Of a stretch of 64,000 nt of DNA, positions 1 through 11,547 are shown in pieces (position 1 is the stretch's first letter; every line of letters begins with the position of its first letter). The notes beneath the pieces were generated by a model. It saw only the letters and a list, made by a program, of their open reading frames with translations, was not told the DNA's origin and did not search any database. This stretch comes from Rhizobium sp. S152 (GTDB lineage Bacteria > Pseudomonadota > Alphaproteobacteria > Rhizobiales > Rhizobiaceae). The stretch lies in assembly GCF_030380735.1 (NCBI RefSeq), contig NZ_JAUDRZ010000008.1, positions 124,001 to 188,000 on the forward strand, written 5' to 3'. A program made the translations under genes and the position numbers.

Positions 1-66
1 TGCAGGACTCGAACCTGCGACCCCATCATTACGAATGATGTGCTCTACCACCTGAGCTAAAGCGGC
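1..66 (-). tRNA. tRNA-Thr (anticodon CGT), 3' end cut off by the window edge
   Basis: Read on the minus strand, the sequence starts GCCGCTTTAGCTCAG and shows a D-arm, an anticodon arm CATCA-TTCGTAA-TGATG with anticodon CGT, and a T-arm with GGTTCGAGTCC. This reads threonine ACG codons. The last acceptor-stem bases and the CCA lie outside the window. Confidence 0.93.
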
Positions 67-207
67 AACGTTGGCGGCCGAATGATCCGGCCCGCGATTT
101 GCATGGCGCTGATACAAGCATTGCCGGAAGATTTCAAGCGCCGTCTCGCGCCTTTGCGAAAAAAACCAATGCGATGCGAAATCCGCTATCTGAATATCGG
201 GCGAAAG

Positions 208-1167
208 TCAGAGCGACAGCCGGGCGCGGGCAGACATGTATTCCTGCTCAAGCCGACCGACGAGACGCTCGACAGGTTCCACCGCCTTGATCGCGCCGAT
301 CCCCTGGCCGCTTCCCCAAATGTCCTTCCATGCCTTGGCGCCGCCCACCGCCTGTTCGAAATCCATTTTGGAGGGATCGGCGGCCGGCAGATTGTCGGGG
401 TCGAGGCCCGCGGCGGTGACGGAGGGTTTCAGATAGTTGCCATGCACGCCCGTGAAATAGTTGGAGTAAACGATGTCGTTCGCGGCGCCTGCAACGATCG
501 CCTGCTTGTAGGCCTCCGTCGCGCGTGCTTCCTGCGTGGCGATGAAGGGCGAGCCGATATAGGCCATGTCGGCGCCCATGGCCTGCGCCGCCAGGATCGC
601 GCCGCCATTGGCGATGGCGCCTGCCAGAAGCAATGGCCCGTCGAACCATTCGCGGATTTCCTGCACCAGCGCGAAAGGTGAAAGCGTGCCGGCATGGCCG
701 CCCGCGCCGGCCGCGACTGCGATCAGCCCATCGGCTCCCTTGCGAATCGCCGAGTTGGCGTGGCGGTTGTTGATCACGTCGTGGAGCACGATGCCGCCAT
801 AGGAATGCACCGCGGCATTCACCTCCGGCACCGCTCCGAGTGAGGAGATTACGATCGGCACCTTGTACTTCACGCAGAGCATCAGGTCATGCTCCAGCCG
901 CTTGTTCGATGTGTGGACGATCTGGTTGACGGCGAAGGGGGCGGCCGGCCGCCCGGGGTTTGCGACGTTATGCGCCGCCAGTTCCTCGGTGATCATCGCC
1001 AGCCATTCGTCCAGCTGGCTTTCCGGCCGCGCGTTGAGCGCCGGAAAGGCCCCGACGATCCCGGCCTTGCACTGTGCCAGCGTCAACGCGGGATGCGAGA
1101 TGATGAACAAGGGCGAAGCGACGACCGGAAGTCTGAGGTTCTGCGTCAGGATCGGGGGCAGGGACAT
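208..1167 (-). CDS. nitronate monooxygenase (2-nitropropane dioxygenase family)
   Basis: A 319-residue flavin-dependent TIM-barrel enzyme predicted to oxidise alkyl nitronates to carbonyl compounds and nitrite. The GAGGHAG motif near residue 155 is the conserved phosphate-binding/catalytic loop of the family, with the histidine as presumed catalytic base. GADMAYIGSPFIAT in the second half matches the C-terminal FMN phosphate-binding loop of family members. The length is normal and there is no signal peptide, so it is cytosolic. The gene stands alone, with a palindromic operator 15 bp upstream of its start codon. Some relatives are annotated as enoyl-ACP reductase II, which is the main alternative. 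Confidence 0.88.
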   Translation of the reverse strand: MSLPPILTQNLRLPVVASPLFIISHPALTLAQCKAGIVGAFPALNARPESQLDEWLAMITEELAAHNVANPGRPAAPFAVNQIVHTSNKRLEHDLMLCVKYKVPIVISSLGAVPEVNAAVHSYGGIVLHDVINNRHANSAIRKGADGLIAVAAGAGGHAGTLSPFALVQEIREWFDGPLLLAGAIANGGAILAAQAMGADMAYIGSPFIATQEARATEAYKQAIVAGAANDIVYSNYFTGVHGNYLKPSVTAAGLDPDNLPAADPSKMDFEQAVGGAKAWKDIWGSGQGIGAIKAVEPVERLVGRLEQEYMSARARLSL

Positions 1168-1181
1168 GATACACCACGTTA

Positions 1182-1203
1182 TTGACGTTTACGAAAACGT
1201 CAA
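1182..1203. promoter_or_regulatory. palindromic operator upstream of nitronate monooxygenase
   Basis: TTGACGTTT-N4-AAACGTCAA is a perfect inverted repeat with 9-bp arms, starting 15 bp before the start codon of the minus-strand nitronate monooxygenase. Its shape resembles operators of MerR-family regulators of fatty-acid or branched-chain degradation in proteobacteria. The regulator family is inferred. No regulator gene lies beside it in this window. Confidence 0.6.
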
Positions 1204-1417
1204 TCTGATAGCAGAGCAAATGGCACTGGAAAAGGCCGTCTATCGATTTTGCGAATATCGGTTATTGTTGTGGGCCGTGGACTTGCACGCGGCGGTTTCG
1301 TTATCCCCTGCCGATCGGCACGGAACAAGGCGCAAGGCTTGCGGTTTGCCGCGTCAGCGGCTACCGCATTGACGAACTGTTAAGCATGATGCCCAGTCTC
1401 AGAGTAAAGGACCGGAC

Positions 1418-2608
1418 GTGAGCGGATTAGAAACGGCAATCAGAACGGCACTCAACAATGCCGATCGCGACAATCCCGAAGTCCGAGCCAAGATCTATCA
1501 ATCCGCGCGTCAGGCGCTGGAAGCGGGACTGCGCAAGCAGGACATCACCGATGTCGAGGCCATCAGCCATCACCGCCATCGCCTGGAAACCACGATCCAC
1601 ATGATCGAGGCGGAGGAACGCGAGCGTATGCATCCGCGTCAGGGGCCGCCCGAGGTCGAGGTGCCGCCCGTCGTCGAGATGCCGCCGTCTCAGCCGATGA
1701 CCCGTCGCGAGACCGGAGACATCTCCTTCGGCGGCGAAACCCGCGAACACGTCGTGACGGATCCGCGTTTCGCGGATGAAGCGAGCCTCGCCGATGTGCA
1801 TGCGGGCAGCGCTGATCATCTGGCGGCGCCGGAAGCGCCCGAGCAAACCTTCGCCGCTGATCGCAAGCCGGCGGCCGGCATGGATTTCAAGCCGGAACGC
1901 GCCGCTGCGAGGCGCAAGCCGCGCAAGTTCTTCTCGCGGCTGCTGGTCTGGTGCGTCCTTCTCGCCTTTATCGGCATGGGCGCCTGGTGGGCCTATACAT
2001 CCGGCATCTTGATGTCGGCGGCCGAGCGCGACACCAGCGTCGCCAACCCGCCGGCAAGCACGCAGCCGGAAGACTTCGATGGTGAGGACGAGAACCAGAG
2101 CGCCAACAGCGATGCATCCGGCAATCCGCCCGTCGTCATCGATCCGCAGAACTCCTTCTCGTCCGAATGGATCGAGGTATTCAAGCCGTCCGATGCGGCG
2201 AGCCTTAAAAAGGGCGCGCAGTCGAAGGCCGAGAACATCGCCGAGAATGATGGACCCGCCATTCGTCTGACCTCGCAGAGCAACGGCAGCGACGGCAATA
2301 TCGGCATCCCCGTTTCGGCCGAGGTCCTGCAACAGTTGGCCGGCAAATCCTCGACGATCGCCATAACCCTGCAGTCGACGTCCGATCAGCCGACGCAGAT
2401 CACCGTCGAGTGTGACTTCCAGACGCTGGGGGATTGCGCGCGGCACCGCTTTTCCGTGACGCGCCAGAAGTCGGATGTGCTCCTTCAGGTCCGTTTCGAT
2501 CGCTCGCTGGCGCCAAGCTCGCCCGGTGCGCTGTTGATCAACAGCGACGTGGACGACAAGGCGCGCGGCATCAACCTCTACGCCGTGCGCATCCTGCCGG
2601 GGCAGTGA
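1418..2608 (+). CDS. single-pass membrane protein of unknown function
   Basis: 396 residues with a GTG start preceded by an AAAGG ribosome binding site. The N-terminal ~75 residues are helical and charged (ALNNADRDNPEVRAKIYQSA). A proline- and acid-rich linker follows, then one transmembrane helix near residues 170-195 (LLVWCVLLAFIGMGAWWAY). The roughly 200-residue C-terminal part would be periplasmic and looks like a beta-rich domain. I do not recognise a named family. The stop codon directly abuts the stop codon of convergent ppk2 with no base between them, so neither gene has room for its own terminator. Confidence 0.85.
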   Translation: MSGLETAIRTALNNADRDNPEVRAKIYQSARQALEAGLRKQDITDVEAISHHRHRLETTIHMIEAEERERMHPRQGPPEVEVPPVVEMPPSQPMTRRETGDISFGGETREHVVTDPRFADEASLADVHAGSADHLAAPEAPEQTFAADRKPAAGMDFKPERAAARRKPRKFFSRLLVWCVLLAFIGMGAWWAYTSGILMSAAERDTSVANPPASTQPEDFDGEDENQSANSDASGNPPVVIDPQNSFSSEWIEVFKPSDAASLKKGAQSKAENIAENDGPAIRLTSQSNGSDGNIGIPVSAEVLQQLAGKSSTIAITLQSTSDQPTQITVECDFQTLGDCARHRFSVTRQKSDVLLQVRFDRSLAPSSPGALLINSDVDDKARGINLYAVRILPGQ

Positions 2609-3490
2609 TCATTTCAGGAAATCGGGCCCGAAGCCGATGATCTTGTCGTCGAGCTTGCCGATCGCGCCCTTGTCCTTGGCGTCATAGTCGATCGTCAAAA
2701 GCAGGTGGCGAATGAGGTTAATGCGGGCGCGACGCTTGTCGTTGGCGCGCACGACAGTCCACGGCGCGAATTCCGTGTGCGTCTTTTTCAGCATCCGGTC
2801 GCGCTTTTCGCTGTAGTCGTCCCACTTCGTCAGCGCCGCGATATCCATCGACGACAGCTTCCACACCTTCAGCGGATCGTGCCGCCGGTCATGGAAGCGC
2901 TTCAGCTGCATTTCGCGGCCGATATCCAGGTAGAACTTGAAAAAGAATATACCCTCGTGGGCGATCACCTTTTCGATCTGCGGCGCCTGTTCGAGAAAGT
3001 CCTCGTATTGCTTCGGCGTGCAGAAGCCCATGACCGGCTCGACGCCGGCGCGGTTGTACCAGGAGCGGTCGAAAAGCACGAATTCGCCCGCCGTCGGAAA
3101 CTGCGCCACATACCGTTGGAAATACCATTGCCCGGCCTCCCGGTCCGTCGGCTTGGTCAACGCGACGACGCGGGCGAGGCGAGGATTCATATGAGCAGAT
3201 GACGCCGATATCGCGCCGCCCTTGCCGGCGGCATCGCGTCCCTCGAACAGCGCCATTACCCTCTTGCCTGTCGCCTGCAGCCAAAATTGCAGCTTCACCA
3301 GTTCGACCTGCAACTTCTTCAGGTCGTCGAGATATTCGTCTTCCTTCAGCTTCTTGTTGTAGGGATAGTCGCCCGATTTGAGCGCGTCCTCGTCCACCCA
3401 GTCGGGCAGGACAGGATCGTCCACGTCGAAGATGCGCTTCTTGCCGCCGATCTCCAATTCCACTGCTCTGCTCTCGACATCTTCGGCCAT
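2609..3490 (-). CDS. ppk2: polyphosphate kinase 2
   Basis: 293 residues. PPK2 enzymes transfer phosphate between inorganic polyphosphate and nucleotides. The Walker A motif GRDAAGKGG and the Walker B/lid region [17 protein letters not shown] are intact, and the length fits a single-domain enzyme. The start is set at [10 protein letters not shown] because GAGGAGG precedes it; an upstream in-frame extension to 3694 lacks such a site. In Sinorhizobium meliloti a characterised PPK2 (SMc02148) sits at the same place beside phoR, which links polyphosphate metabolism to phosphate sensing. It is divergent from phoR. Whether it favours ADP or GDP as acceptor cannot be told from sequence alone. Confidence 0.93.
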   Translation of the reverse strand: MAEDVESRAVELEIGGKKRIFDVDDPVLPDWVDEDALKSGDYPYNKKLKEDEYLDDLKKLQVELVKLQFWLQATGKRVMALFEGRDAAGKGGAISASSAHMNPRLARVVALTKPTDREAGQWYFQRYVAQFPTAGEFVLFDRSWYNRAGVEPVMGFCTPKQYEDFLEQAPQIEKVIAHEGIFFFKFYLDIGREMQLKRFHDRRHDPLKVWKLSSMDIAALTKWDDYSEKRDRMLKKTHTEFAPWTVVRANDKRRARINLIRHLLLTIDYDAKDKGAIGKLDDKIIGFGPDFLK

Positions 3491-3628
3491 GGTCGTCCTC
3501 CTCGGCTTTTCATGTGGTGCAGGCGAACATATTTTCCATTGAAAATCAAACGGCTTGGCGAGACGCAAAAATCTGTGCGTCATCGTCAAGCTTTTCGGGC
3601 TTGCTGGCAGCAATCGTAAATTTCTGTC

Positions 3629-4957
3629 ATGAATCACCGCTATCAGGCAAAGTTTGATAGCGTGAAAAGACCGGTTTGGCGGCGCGGGGGACACTTGGAA
3701 GACGAGAAGTCATGGATGGAGAGGCTGACGGCACGTCTCCGTCGGCAGCGTTTCGTTCTCATGGTGGCGATCGCTATCGCCGTGATTGCCACGGTTGCCG
3801 GAATGAACGGGTGGGGCGTCCTTGCGCTTCTGCTGATCCTGATCGTCGCGGCCGTGTGGTCGGCACAGCCGACCACACCGAAACCGATTGCGGAAGAGCC
3901 GTCGACCATAGAAGAAGAGCCGGCCTCGCGCAGCCTGTTACCGGAAGTCTCGGCCACGCTCTCGGCGCTGGATATCCCGGTCATGGTGCTCGCCGGCGAT
4001 GCCTCCGTGCTGTTTCAGAACAAGGCCGCCGAAAAGGCCTTTGGCGAGGTCGTCATCGGCGCGCATATTTCCGCGCGGCTTCGCTCGCCGGGCATTCTCG
4101 ATATGCTCCGTGAGACGATCGCCACCAATGCGCCGAACCAGATCGAGCATTCCGAGCGCCTGCCGTCCGAACGCGTCTATATCGTCCGTAGCGCACCGGT
4201 CGAGTTGGTCGCCCACAATGGCCACGGCGAGCGCCTGTTCGTCCTTTCCTTCCGCGATATATCTGAAGTGCGGCGGATCGACCGCATGCGTTCGGATTTC
4301 GTCGCCAACGCCAGCCACGAATTGCGCACGCCGCTCGCCTCGCTGCGCGGCTTCATCGAGACTATTCAGGGACCGGCCAAGAACGATCTGAAGGCACAGG
4401 AACGTTTCCTCGGTATCATGTTCGACCAGACGACACGCATGAGCCGACTGGTGGACGATCTGCTCTCTCTTTCGCGCCTGGAGTTGAAGTCGCATATCGC
4501 GCCGGACGAGAAGGTCGATCTGGTCCCTCTGCTGGGGCACGTCCGCGACGCGTTGCTGCCGCTCGCCAAGGATGTCGGCGTCGAGATGGTCTTGCATCTG
4601 CCGGAAGGCAAGGCCGAGGTTGCCGGCGACCGCGACGAACTGGTCCAGGTTTTCGAAAACCTAATGGAGAACGCCTGCAAGTATGGCCAGGAAGGCAAGC
4701 TGGTCGAGGTTTTCCTGAAGAACGATCCCGGCACTCCTGTCGAGGTGACCGTAGTGGACAAGGGTCCTGGCATTCCGGCCGAGCATGTGCCGCGCCTGAC
4801 CGAACGTTTCTATCGCGTCAACATCGAGGATAGCCGCTCCAAGAAGGGTACTGGCCTCGGCCTTGCCATCGTCAAGCACATCCTCACACGCCACCGCGCC
4901 CGTCTCATTGTGAAGTCGGAAGTGGGCAAGGGAACGAGCTTTACCGTCAGATTTTGA
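3629..4957 (+). CDS. phoR: phosphate regulon sensor histidine kinase PhoR
   Basis: 442 residues from the first ATG. Two adjacent transmembrane helices lie at about residues 42-78, followed by a PAS-like domain at about 105-210. The HisKA phosphorylation site has His230 in [13 protein letters not shown]. The HATPase domain shows N-box [12 protein letters not shown]1 DKGPGIP and G2 GTGLGL. It phosphorylates PhoB when phosphate is low, in conjunction with the Pst transporter and PhoU. The true start may lie downstream (GTG at 3662 or TTG at 3694), because the first ATG sits inside a PHO-like half-site. phoR is separated from phoB by the pst-phoU genes. Confidence 0.95.
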   Translation: MNHRYQAKFDSVKRPVWRRGGHLEDEKSWMERLTARLRRQRFVLMVAIAIAVIATVAGMNGWGVLALLLILIVAAVWSAQPTTPKPIAEEPSTIEEEPASRSLLPEVSATLSALDIPVMVLAGDASVLFQNKAAEKAFGEVVIGAHISARLRSPGILDMLRETIATNAPNQIEHSERLPSERVYIVRSAPVELVAHNGHGERLFVLSFRDISEVRRIDRMRSDFVANASHELRTPLASLRGFIETIQGPAKNDLKAQERFLGIMFDQTTRMSRLVDDLLSLSRLELKSHIAPDEKVDLVPLLGHVRDALLPLAKDVGVEMVLHLPEGKAEVAGDRDELVQVFENLMENACKYGQEGKLVEVFLKNDPGTPVEVTVVDKGPGIPAEHVPRLTERFYRVNIEDSRSKKGTGLGLAIVKHILTRHRARLIVKSEVGKGTSFTVRF

Positions 4958-5019
4958 CATAAAACCGCATTACGGTCCATATGGTCGCAAATATTATTGA
5001 TATATTTCAATATGTTAAA

Positions 5020-5052
5020 CTGTCACAAATGTTTCATCGAACTGACATAAAA
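5020..5052 (+). promoter_or_regulatory. PHO box: three tandem 11-bp PhoB half-sites upstream of pstS
   Basis: CTGTCACAAAT, GTTTCATCGAA and CTGACATAAAA follow each other with no gap, keeping the 11-bp period of the PHO box (consensus CTGTCAT plus an AT-rich 4-mer). The outer two match well and the middle one is degenerate. The site lies 105 bp before pstS and downstream of phoR, so it should drive pstSCAB-phoU-phoB when phosphate is scarce. A further half-site-like TGACATAAAA overlaps the phoR stop region near 4956. Confidence 0.82.
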
Positions 5053-5157
5053 CCTCTGTGCATCGGGAGCTAAAGAGAGCGTGCCGATGAACAAACGGCA
5101 CCGCTCAGAGGGCCGTTCCAGGCCGCACTCAGACCGCTATATGTCCGGGAGATTGAC

Positions 5158-6192
5158 ATGAACGCTTTTAAACTTACGGTCGCCGCACTCGCTGCTTCCG
5201 CCGCTTTCGCTGGCGCAGCCGTTGCTCGCGATCAGGTGCAGGTCAGTGGTTCGTCCACGGTTCTGCCTTACGCAAAGATCGTTGCCGAAACCTTCGGCGA
5301 AACCTTCAAGGACTTCAAGACTCCGGTCGTTGAATCCGGCGGTACGGGCGCTGGCCTCAAGGAATTCTGCAAGGGCGTAGGCCCTGACACGATCGACGTT
5401 GCCAACGCTTCGCGTCCGATCAACGCCAAGGAACTGGAAGCCTGCAAGGCAGCCGGCGTTACCGACATCCAGGAAGTCAAGATCGGCTACGACGGCATCG
5501 TCTTCGCAACCGACGCTTCGAACCCAGACGTCGCTTACGAGCCGGCCGACCTCTACAAGGCTCTCGCAGCTCAGGTTGTTGTCGATGGCAAGCTCGTCGC
5601 CAACCCCTACAAGAAGTGGTCTGAAGTCAACCCGAAGCTCCCGGCTGTTGATATCGCTGCCTACATCCCGGGCGAAAAGCACGGCACCCGCGAAGTGTTC
5701 GAACTGAACGTTCTCGCTGCTGGCTGCAAGGACTCCGGCGCTCTCGACGTGATCGCCAAGGAAATCGCCGACAAGGCTGCTCAGAGCAAGGCTTGCGTTG
5801 CTGTTCGTAAGGACGGCGCTGCTGTCGATATCGACGGCGACTATCCGGAAACGCTGGCACGCATCGCTGCCAACAAGACCGGCGTTGGCGTATTCGGCCT
5901 CTCCTTCTACGAAAACAACGCCGACAAGCTGAAGGTTGCTACCGTCAAGGGTATCGTTCCGAGCCCGGAAACGATCGCTGACGGCACCTACCCGGTTTCG
6001 CGTCCGCTGTTCTTCTACGTCAAGAAGGCTCACCTGGGCGTTATCCCGGGCCTGAAGGAATACGTGAACTTCTTCGTATCCGACCAGATGGTTGGCCCTG
6101 ACAGCCCGCTCGTCGAATACGGCCTGGTTGCAGCTCCGGACGCTGAGCGCGAAGCCACCCGCAAGGCTGTCGAAGACGGCAAGACCATGTAA
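5158..6192 (+). CDS. pstS: periplasmic phosphate-binding protein PstS
   Basis: 344 residues with a clear Sec signal peptide (MNAFKLTVAALAASAAFAGAAVA, cleavage near residue 23). The mature protein begins close to the phosphate-binding loop QVSGSSTVLPYAK, with further ligand loops ESGGTGAG and KHGTREVF. It captures phosphate for the PstCAB transporter. The gene follows the PHO box. The codons are strongly biased to those of highly expressed genes (GCT, GTT, AAG), unlike its neighbours. A strong hairpin separates it from pstC and probably keeps pstS mRNA more abundant than the downstream part. Confidence 0.97.
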   Translation: MNAFKLTVAALAASAAFAGAAVARDQVQVSGSSTVLPYAKIVAETFGETFKDFKTPVVESGGTGAGLKEFCKGVGPDTIDVANASRPINAKELEACKAAGVTDIQEVKIGYDGIVFATDASNPDVAYEPADLYKALAAQVVVDGKLVANPYKKWSEVNPKLPAVDIAAYIPGEKHGTREVFELNVLAAGCKDSGALDVIAKEIADKAAQSKACVAVRKDGAAVDIDGDYPETLARIAANKTGVGVFGLSFYENNADKLKVATVKGIVPSPETIADGTYPVSRPLFFYVKKAHLGVIPGLKEYVNFFVSDQMVGPDSPLVEYGLVAAPDAEREATRKAVEDGKTM

Positions 6193-6200
6193 TGAACTTT

Positions 6201-6229
6201 GCCGGCGCGATCCAAGGGGTCGCGCCGGC
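6201..6229 (+). terminator. intercistronic hairpin between pstS and pstC
   Basis: GCCGGCGCGA and TCGCGCCGGC form a perfect 10-bp stem with a 9-base loop, 8 bp after the pstS stop. There is no long T-run after it, so it is more likely an mRNA-stabilising or partially terminating hairpin than a full terminator. It would explain high PstS relative to PstC. Confidence 0.6.
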
Positions 6230-6358
6230 ATTGCCTTTGCCGCTCTAGGGGAGCGGTGAAGTTGAACGCTTCCATGATCGGAAGCCGAAATCTGGCGGCC
6301 GAGTTTGGCGGGTTGCCGTTTTCGCTTTTTGGGGCCAAGGGCCTGGGGACCTTAACGA

Positions 6359-7836
<1,478 letters not shown>

Positions 7837-7840
<4 letters not shown>

Positions 7841-9159
7841 CGGACGTTGTTTCCTCCGGACAGGGCGTCGTCGTCTCCAAGGCGCCGGCCCGCCGCGACA
7901 TCGGCATCAAGCGTCGTTACGCCGCTGAGCGCCGCTTCCAGGCTTATGGCATCGCTGCCATCTCCTTCGGTCTGATCTTCCTCGCGATCCTGCTGACCAC
8001 GGTCATCCGTCAGGGCTATACGGCCTTCGCGCAGACCGCGATCACGCTCCCCATCGAGTTCTCCGAAAAGGTCCTCGATCCCAATAACAAGCGTGCCACC
8101 GATCCGTCGGTGCTGATCGCCGCCAACTATCCGGTGCTGATCCGCGACGCCATGGTCAAGACGCTCGGCATTAACGCCCAGAGCCGTCCTGAGGTTCGTG
8201 ACGCCACCGCGATGATCTCCAAGGGCGCCCCGATCGTGCTCCGGGACATGGTCGTCGCCGACCCGTCGCTGATCGGCAAGACGGTCAACGTCACGCTGCT
8301 CGCCGACGCCAACGTCGACTCTGCCAACAAGGGCCAGATCGATCTGACCGTCGACGAGAAGAACCGCAAGGTCAACGACCGCCAGGTCGGCTGGATGCAG
8401 CAGCTCACGGCCAGCGGAACGCTCCACAAGGAGTTCAACACCGGCCTCTTCGTCAACGGCAACTCCAGCCGTCCGGAGGCCGCGGGTCTCGGCGTCGCCC
8501 TCATCGGCTCGCTCTACCTGATGTTGATCGTGCTCGCTCTCTCGCTGCCGATCGGTGTCGCCGCTTCGATCTACCTCGAAGAGTTCGCACCGAAGAACAA
8601 GCTGACGGATCTGATCGAGGTCAACATCAACAACCTCGCGGCCGTTCCATCGATCGTCTATGGTCTGCTCGGCCTCGCCGTCTTCATCAACTTCGCAGGC
8701 CTGCCGCGCTCCGCGTCGCTGGTCGGCGGCCTGGTGCTGACGCTGATGACGCTGCCGACGATCATCATCGCCACCCGCGCAGCACTGCGCGCCGTGCCCC
8801 CTTCGATCCGCGCAGCAGCACTCGGTCTCGGCGCATCGAAGATGCAGATGGTGTTCCATCATGTCCTGCCGCTGGCGATGCCCGGCATTCTGACCGGCAC
8901 CATCATCGGTCTGGCGCATGCGCTCGGCGAAACCGCGCCGCTGCTGCTGATCGGTATGGTCGCCTTCGTCGCCAACGCACCGTCCACCCCGCTTGATCCT
9001 TCCACGGCTCTGCCGGTGCAGGTCTACATGTGGGCAAACGAAGCCGAACGCGCTTTTGTCGAGCGTACATCCGGCGCCATCATCGTCCTGCTCCTGTTCC
9101 TGATCGTCATGAATTTCGGAGCCATCCTCTTGCGCCGTCGCTTTGAGCGCCGCTGGTAA
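7837..9159 (+). CDS. pstA: phosphate ABC transporter permease PstA
   Basis: 440 residues. The first transmembrane helix is near residues 37-62. A periplasmic insertion of about 150 residues follows, which is characteristic of the long alphaproteobacterial form, and then come five further helices. The EAA loop AVPPSIRAAALGLGASKMQM couples to PstB. It pairs with PstC. The gene starts inside the pstC stop codon and ends 15 bp before pstB. Confidence 0.95.
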
Positions 9160-9174
9160 ACGGAGTATAACCCC

Positions 9175-9990
<816 letters not shown>

Positions 9991-10033
9991 TCTCCGACAC
10001 CGGTAAACCTCAGGACATTCAAGGATAAGCCCC

Positions 10034-10747
10034 ATGGCATCGACACATATCTATTCCGCCTATGACGACGATCTCAAGTTCCTGACCCGCCGTATCTCGG
10101 AGATGGGTGGCCTTGCCGAGCAGATGGTTTCGGACGCCGTCCGTGCCCTGGTCAATGGCGACACCTCGCTTGCCCAGAAGGTCATCTCCGACGACGTGAT
10201 CCTCGACAACGCCGAGCGTGAAGTCGGCGAAAAGGCCATCATCACCATCGCTCGCCGCCAGCCGATGGCTGCCGACCTTCGCGAGATCATGGGTTCGATC
10301 CGCATCGCCGCCGACCTCGAGCGCGTCGGCGATCTCGGCAAGAACACCGCCAAGCGCGTCATCGCCGTGCAGAGCACCGGGGTTCCGCGCAAGCTCGCTC
10401 GCGGTCTCGAACACCTCGCCGAACTGGCGCTCGTCCAGCTCAAGGAAGTGCTCGACGTCTACACCAGCCGCGTTGCCGACAAGGCGAAGTCTATCCGCGA
10501 GCGCGACGAGGAAATCGACGCGATGTACACCTCGCTGTTCCGCGAGATGCTGACCTACATGATGGAAGATCCGCGCAACATCACCAGCTGCACGCATCTT
10601 CTCTTCTGCGCCAAGAACATCGAGCGCATCGGCGACCACGCCACCAACATCGCCGAGACCATCTACTACATGGCCACCGGCGCCCAGCCGGAAGGCGAGC
10701 GTCCGAAGGACGACACCGCCAACACCGTCGGCGCGGTCACGGAATAA
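10034..10747 (+). CDS. phoU: phosphate signalling regulator PhoU
   Basis: 237 residues, the usual length, with two three-helix PhoU repeats. Both metal-binding motifs are visible: ADLERVGDLGKN in the first repeat and NIERIGDHATNI in the second. PhoU sits between the Pst transporter and PhoR and keeps the Pho response off when phosphate is plentiful. It lies 43 bp after pstB and 36 bp before phoB in the same operon. Confidence 0.97.
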   Translation: MASTHIYSAYDDDLKFLTRRISEMGGLAEQMVSDAVRALVNGDTSLAQKVISDDVILDNAEREVGEKAIITIARRQPMAADLREIMGSIRIAADLERVGDLGKNTAKRVIAVQSTGVPRKLARGLEHLAELALVQLKEVLDVYTSRVADKAKSIRERDEEIDAMYTSLFREMLTYMMEDPRNITSCTHLLFCAKNIERIGDHATNIAETIYYMATGAQPEGERPKDDTANTVGAVTE

Positions 10748-10783
10748 GCGTTCCGGACCCACGCCCCCAGGAGACCGAGACGA

Positions 10784-11467
10784 ATGATCCCAAGAGTAGC
10801 CGTCGTTGAAGACGAAGAAGCACTGAGCGTGCTTCTTCGCTATAATCTCGAAGCCGAAGGTTTCGAGGTCGATACCATCCTGCGTGGCGATGAAGCCGAG
10901 ATCCGGCTGCAGGAGCGCACGCCGGATCTGCTCATCCTCGACTGGATGTTGCCCGGCGTATCCGGCATCGAGCTTTGCCGTCGTCTGCGCATGCGCCCGG
11001 AAACGGAACGCCTGCCGATCATCATGCTGACGGCGCGCGGCGAGGAAAGCGAACGCGTTCGTGGCCTGTCGACCGGCGCCGACGACTATGTCGTCAAGCC
11101 GTTCTCGACACCTGAGCTCGTTGCCCGCGTCAAGGCGATGCTGCGCCGCGCCAAGCCGGAGGTTCTCTCGTCGCTGCTGAAGTGCGGCGATATCGAACTC
11201 GACCGCGAAACCCATCGCGTGCACCGCAAGAGCCGCGAAGTCCGCCTCGGACCGACCGAGTTCCGCCTGCTGGAGTTCCTGATGGCGTCTCCGGGCCGCG
11301 TCTTCTCGCGCTCGCAGCTTCTCGACGGTGTCTGGGGCCACGACATCTATGTCGATGAGCGCACTGTCGACGTGCACGTCGGCCGCCTGCGCAAGGCGCT
11401 CAACTTTTCGAACATGCAGGATGTCATCCGCACGGTTCGCGGCGCCGGCTATTCCATGGAAGCGTAA
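10784..11467 (+). CDS. phoB: phosphate regulon response regulator PhoB
   Basis: 227 residues. The receiver domain has acidic pocket residues ED near position 10, phospho-acceptor Asp53 in LILDWMLPG and Lys105 in DDYVVKPF. The OmpR-type winged helix covers about residues 130-227. Phosphorylated by PhoR, it binds the PHO box and activates the operon, including its own gene. It is the last gene of the pst operon and is followed by a strong terminator. Confidence 0.97.
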   Translation: MIPRVAVVEDEEALSVLLRYNLEAEGFEVDTILRGDEAEIRLQERTPDLLILDWMLPGVSGIELCRRLRMRPETERLPIIMLTARGEESERVRGLSTGADDYVVKPFSTPELVARVKAMLRRAKPEVLSSLLKCGDIELDRETHRVHRKSREVRLGPTEFRLLEFLMASPGRVFSRSQLLDGVWGHDIYVDERTVDVHVGRLRKALNFSNMQDVIRTVRGAGYSMEA

Positions 11468-11494
11468 GGCGCTTCCATCTCATCCCAGCAACGA

Positions 11495-11525
11495 AAAACG
11501 GGCCCGCGAAGGCCCGTTTTCTTTT
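11495..11525 (+). terminator. intrinsic terminator after phoB (probably shared with gcrA)
   Basis: AAAACGGGCC and GGCCCGTTTT form a 10-bp stem with a 6-base loop followed by a T-rich tail. The stem carries A-tracts on its 5' side, so it can also end gcrA transcription arriving from the other strand. Confidence 0.9.
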
Positions 11526-11547
11526 GTTCCTTATCCGGCTTGCCGGG

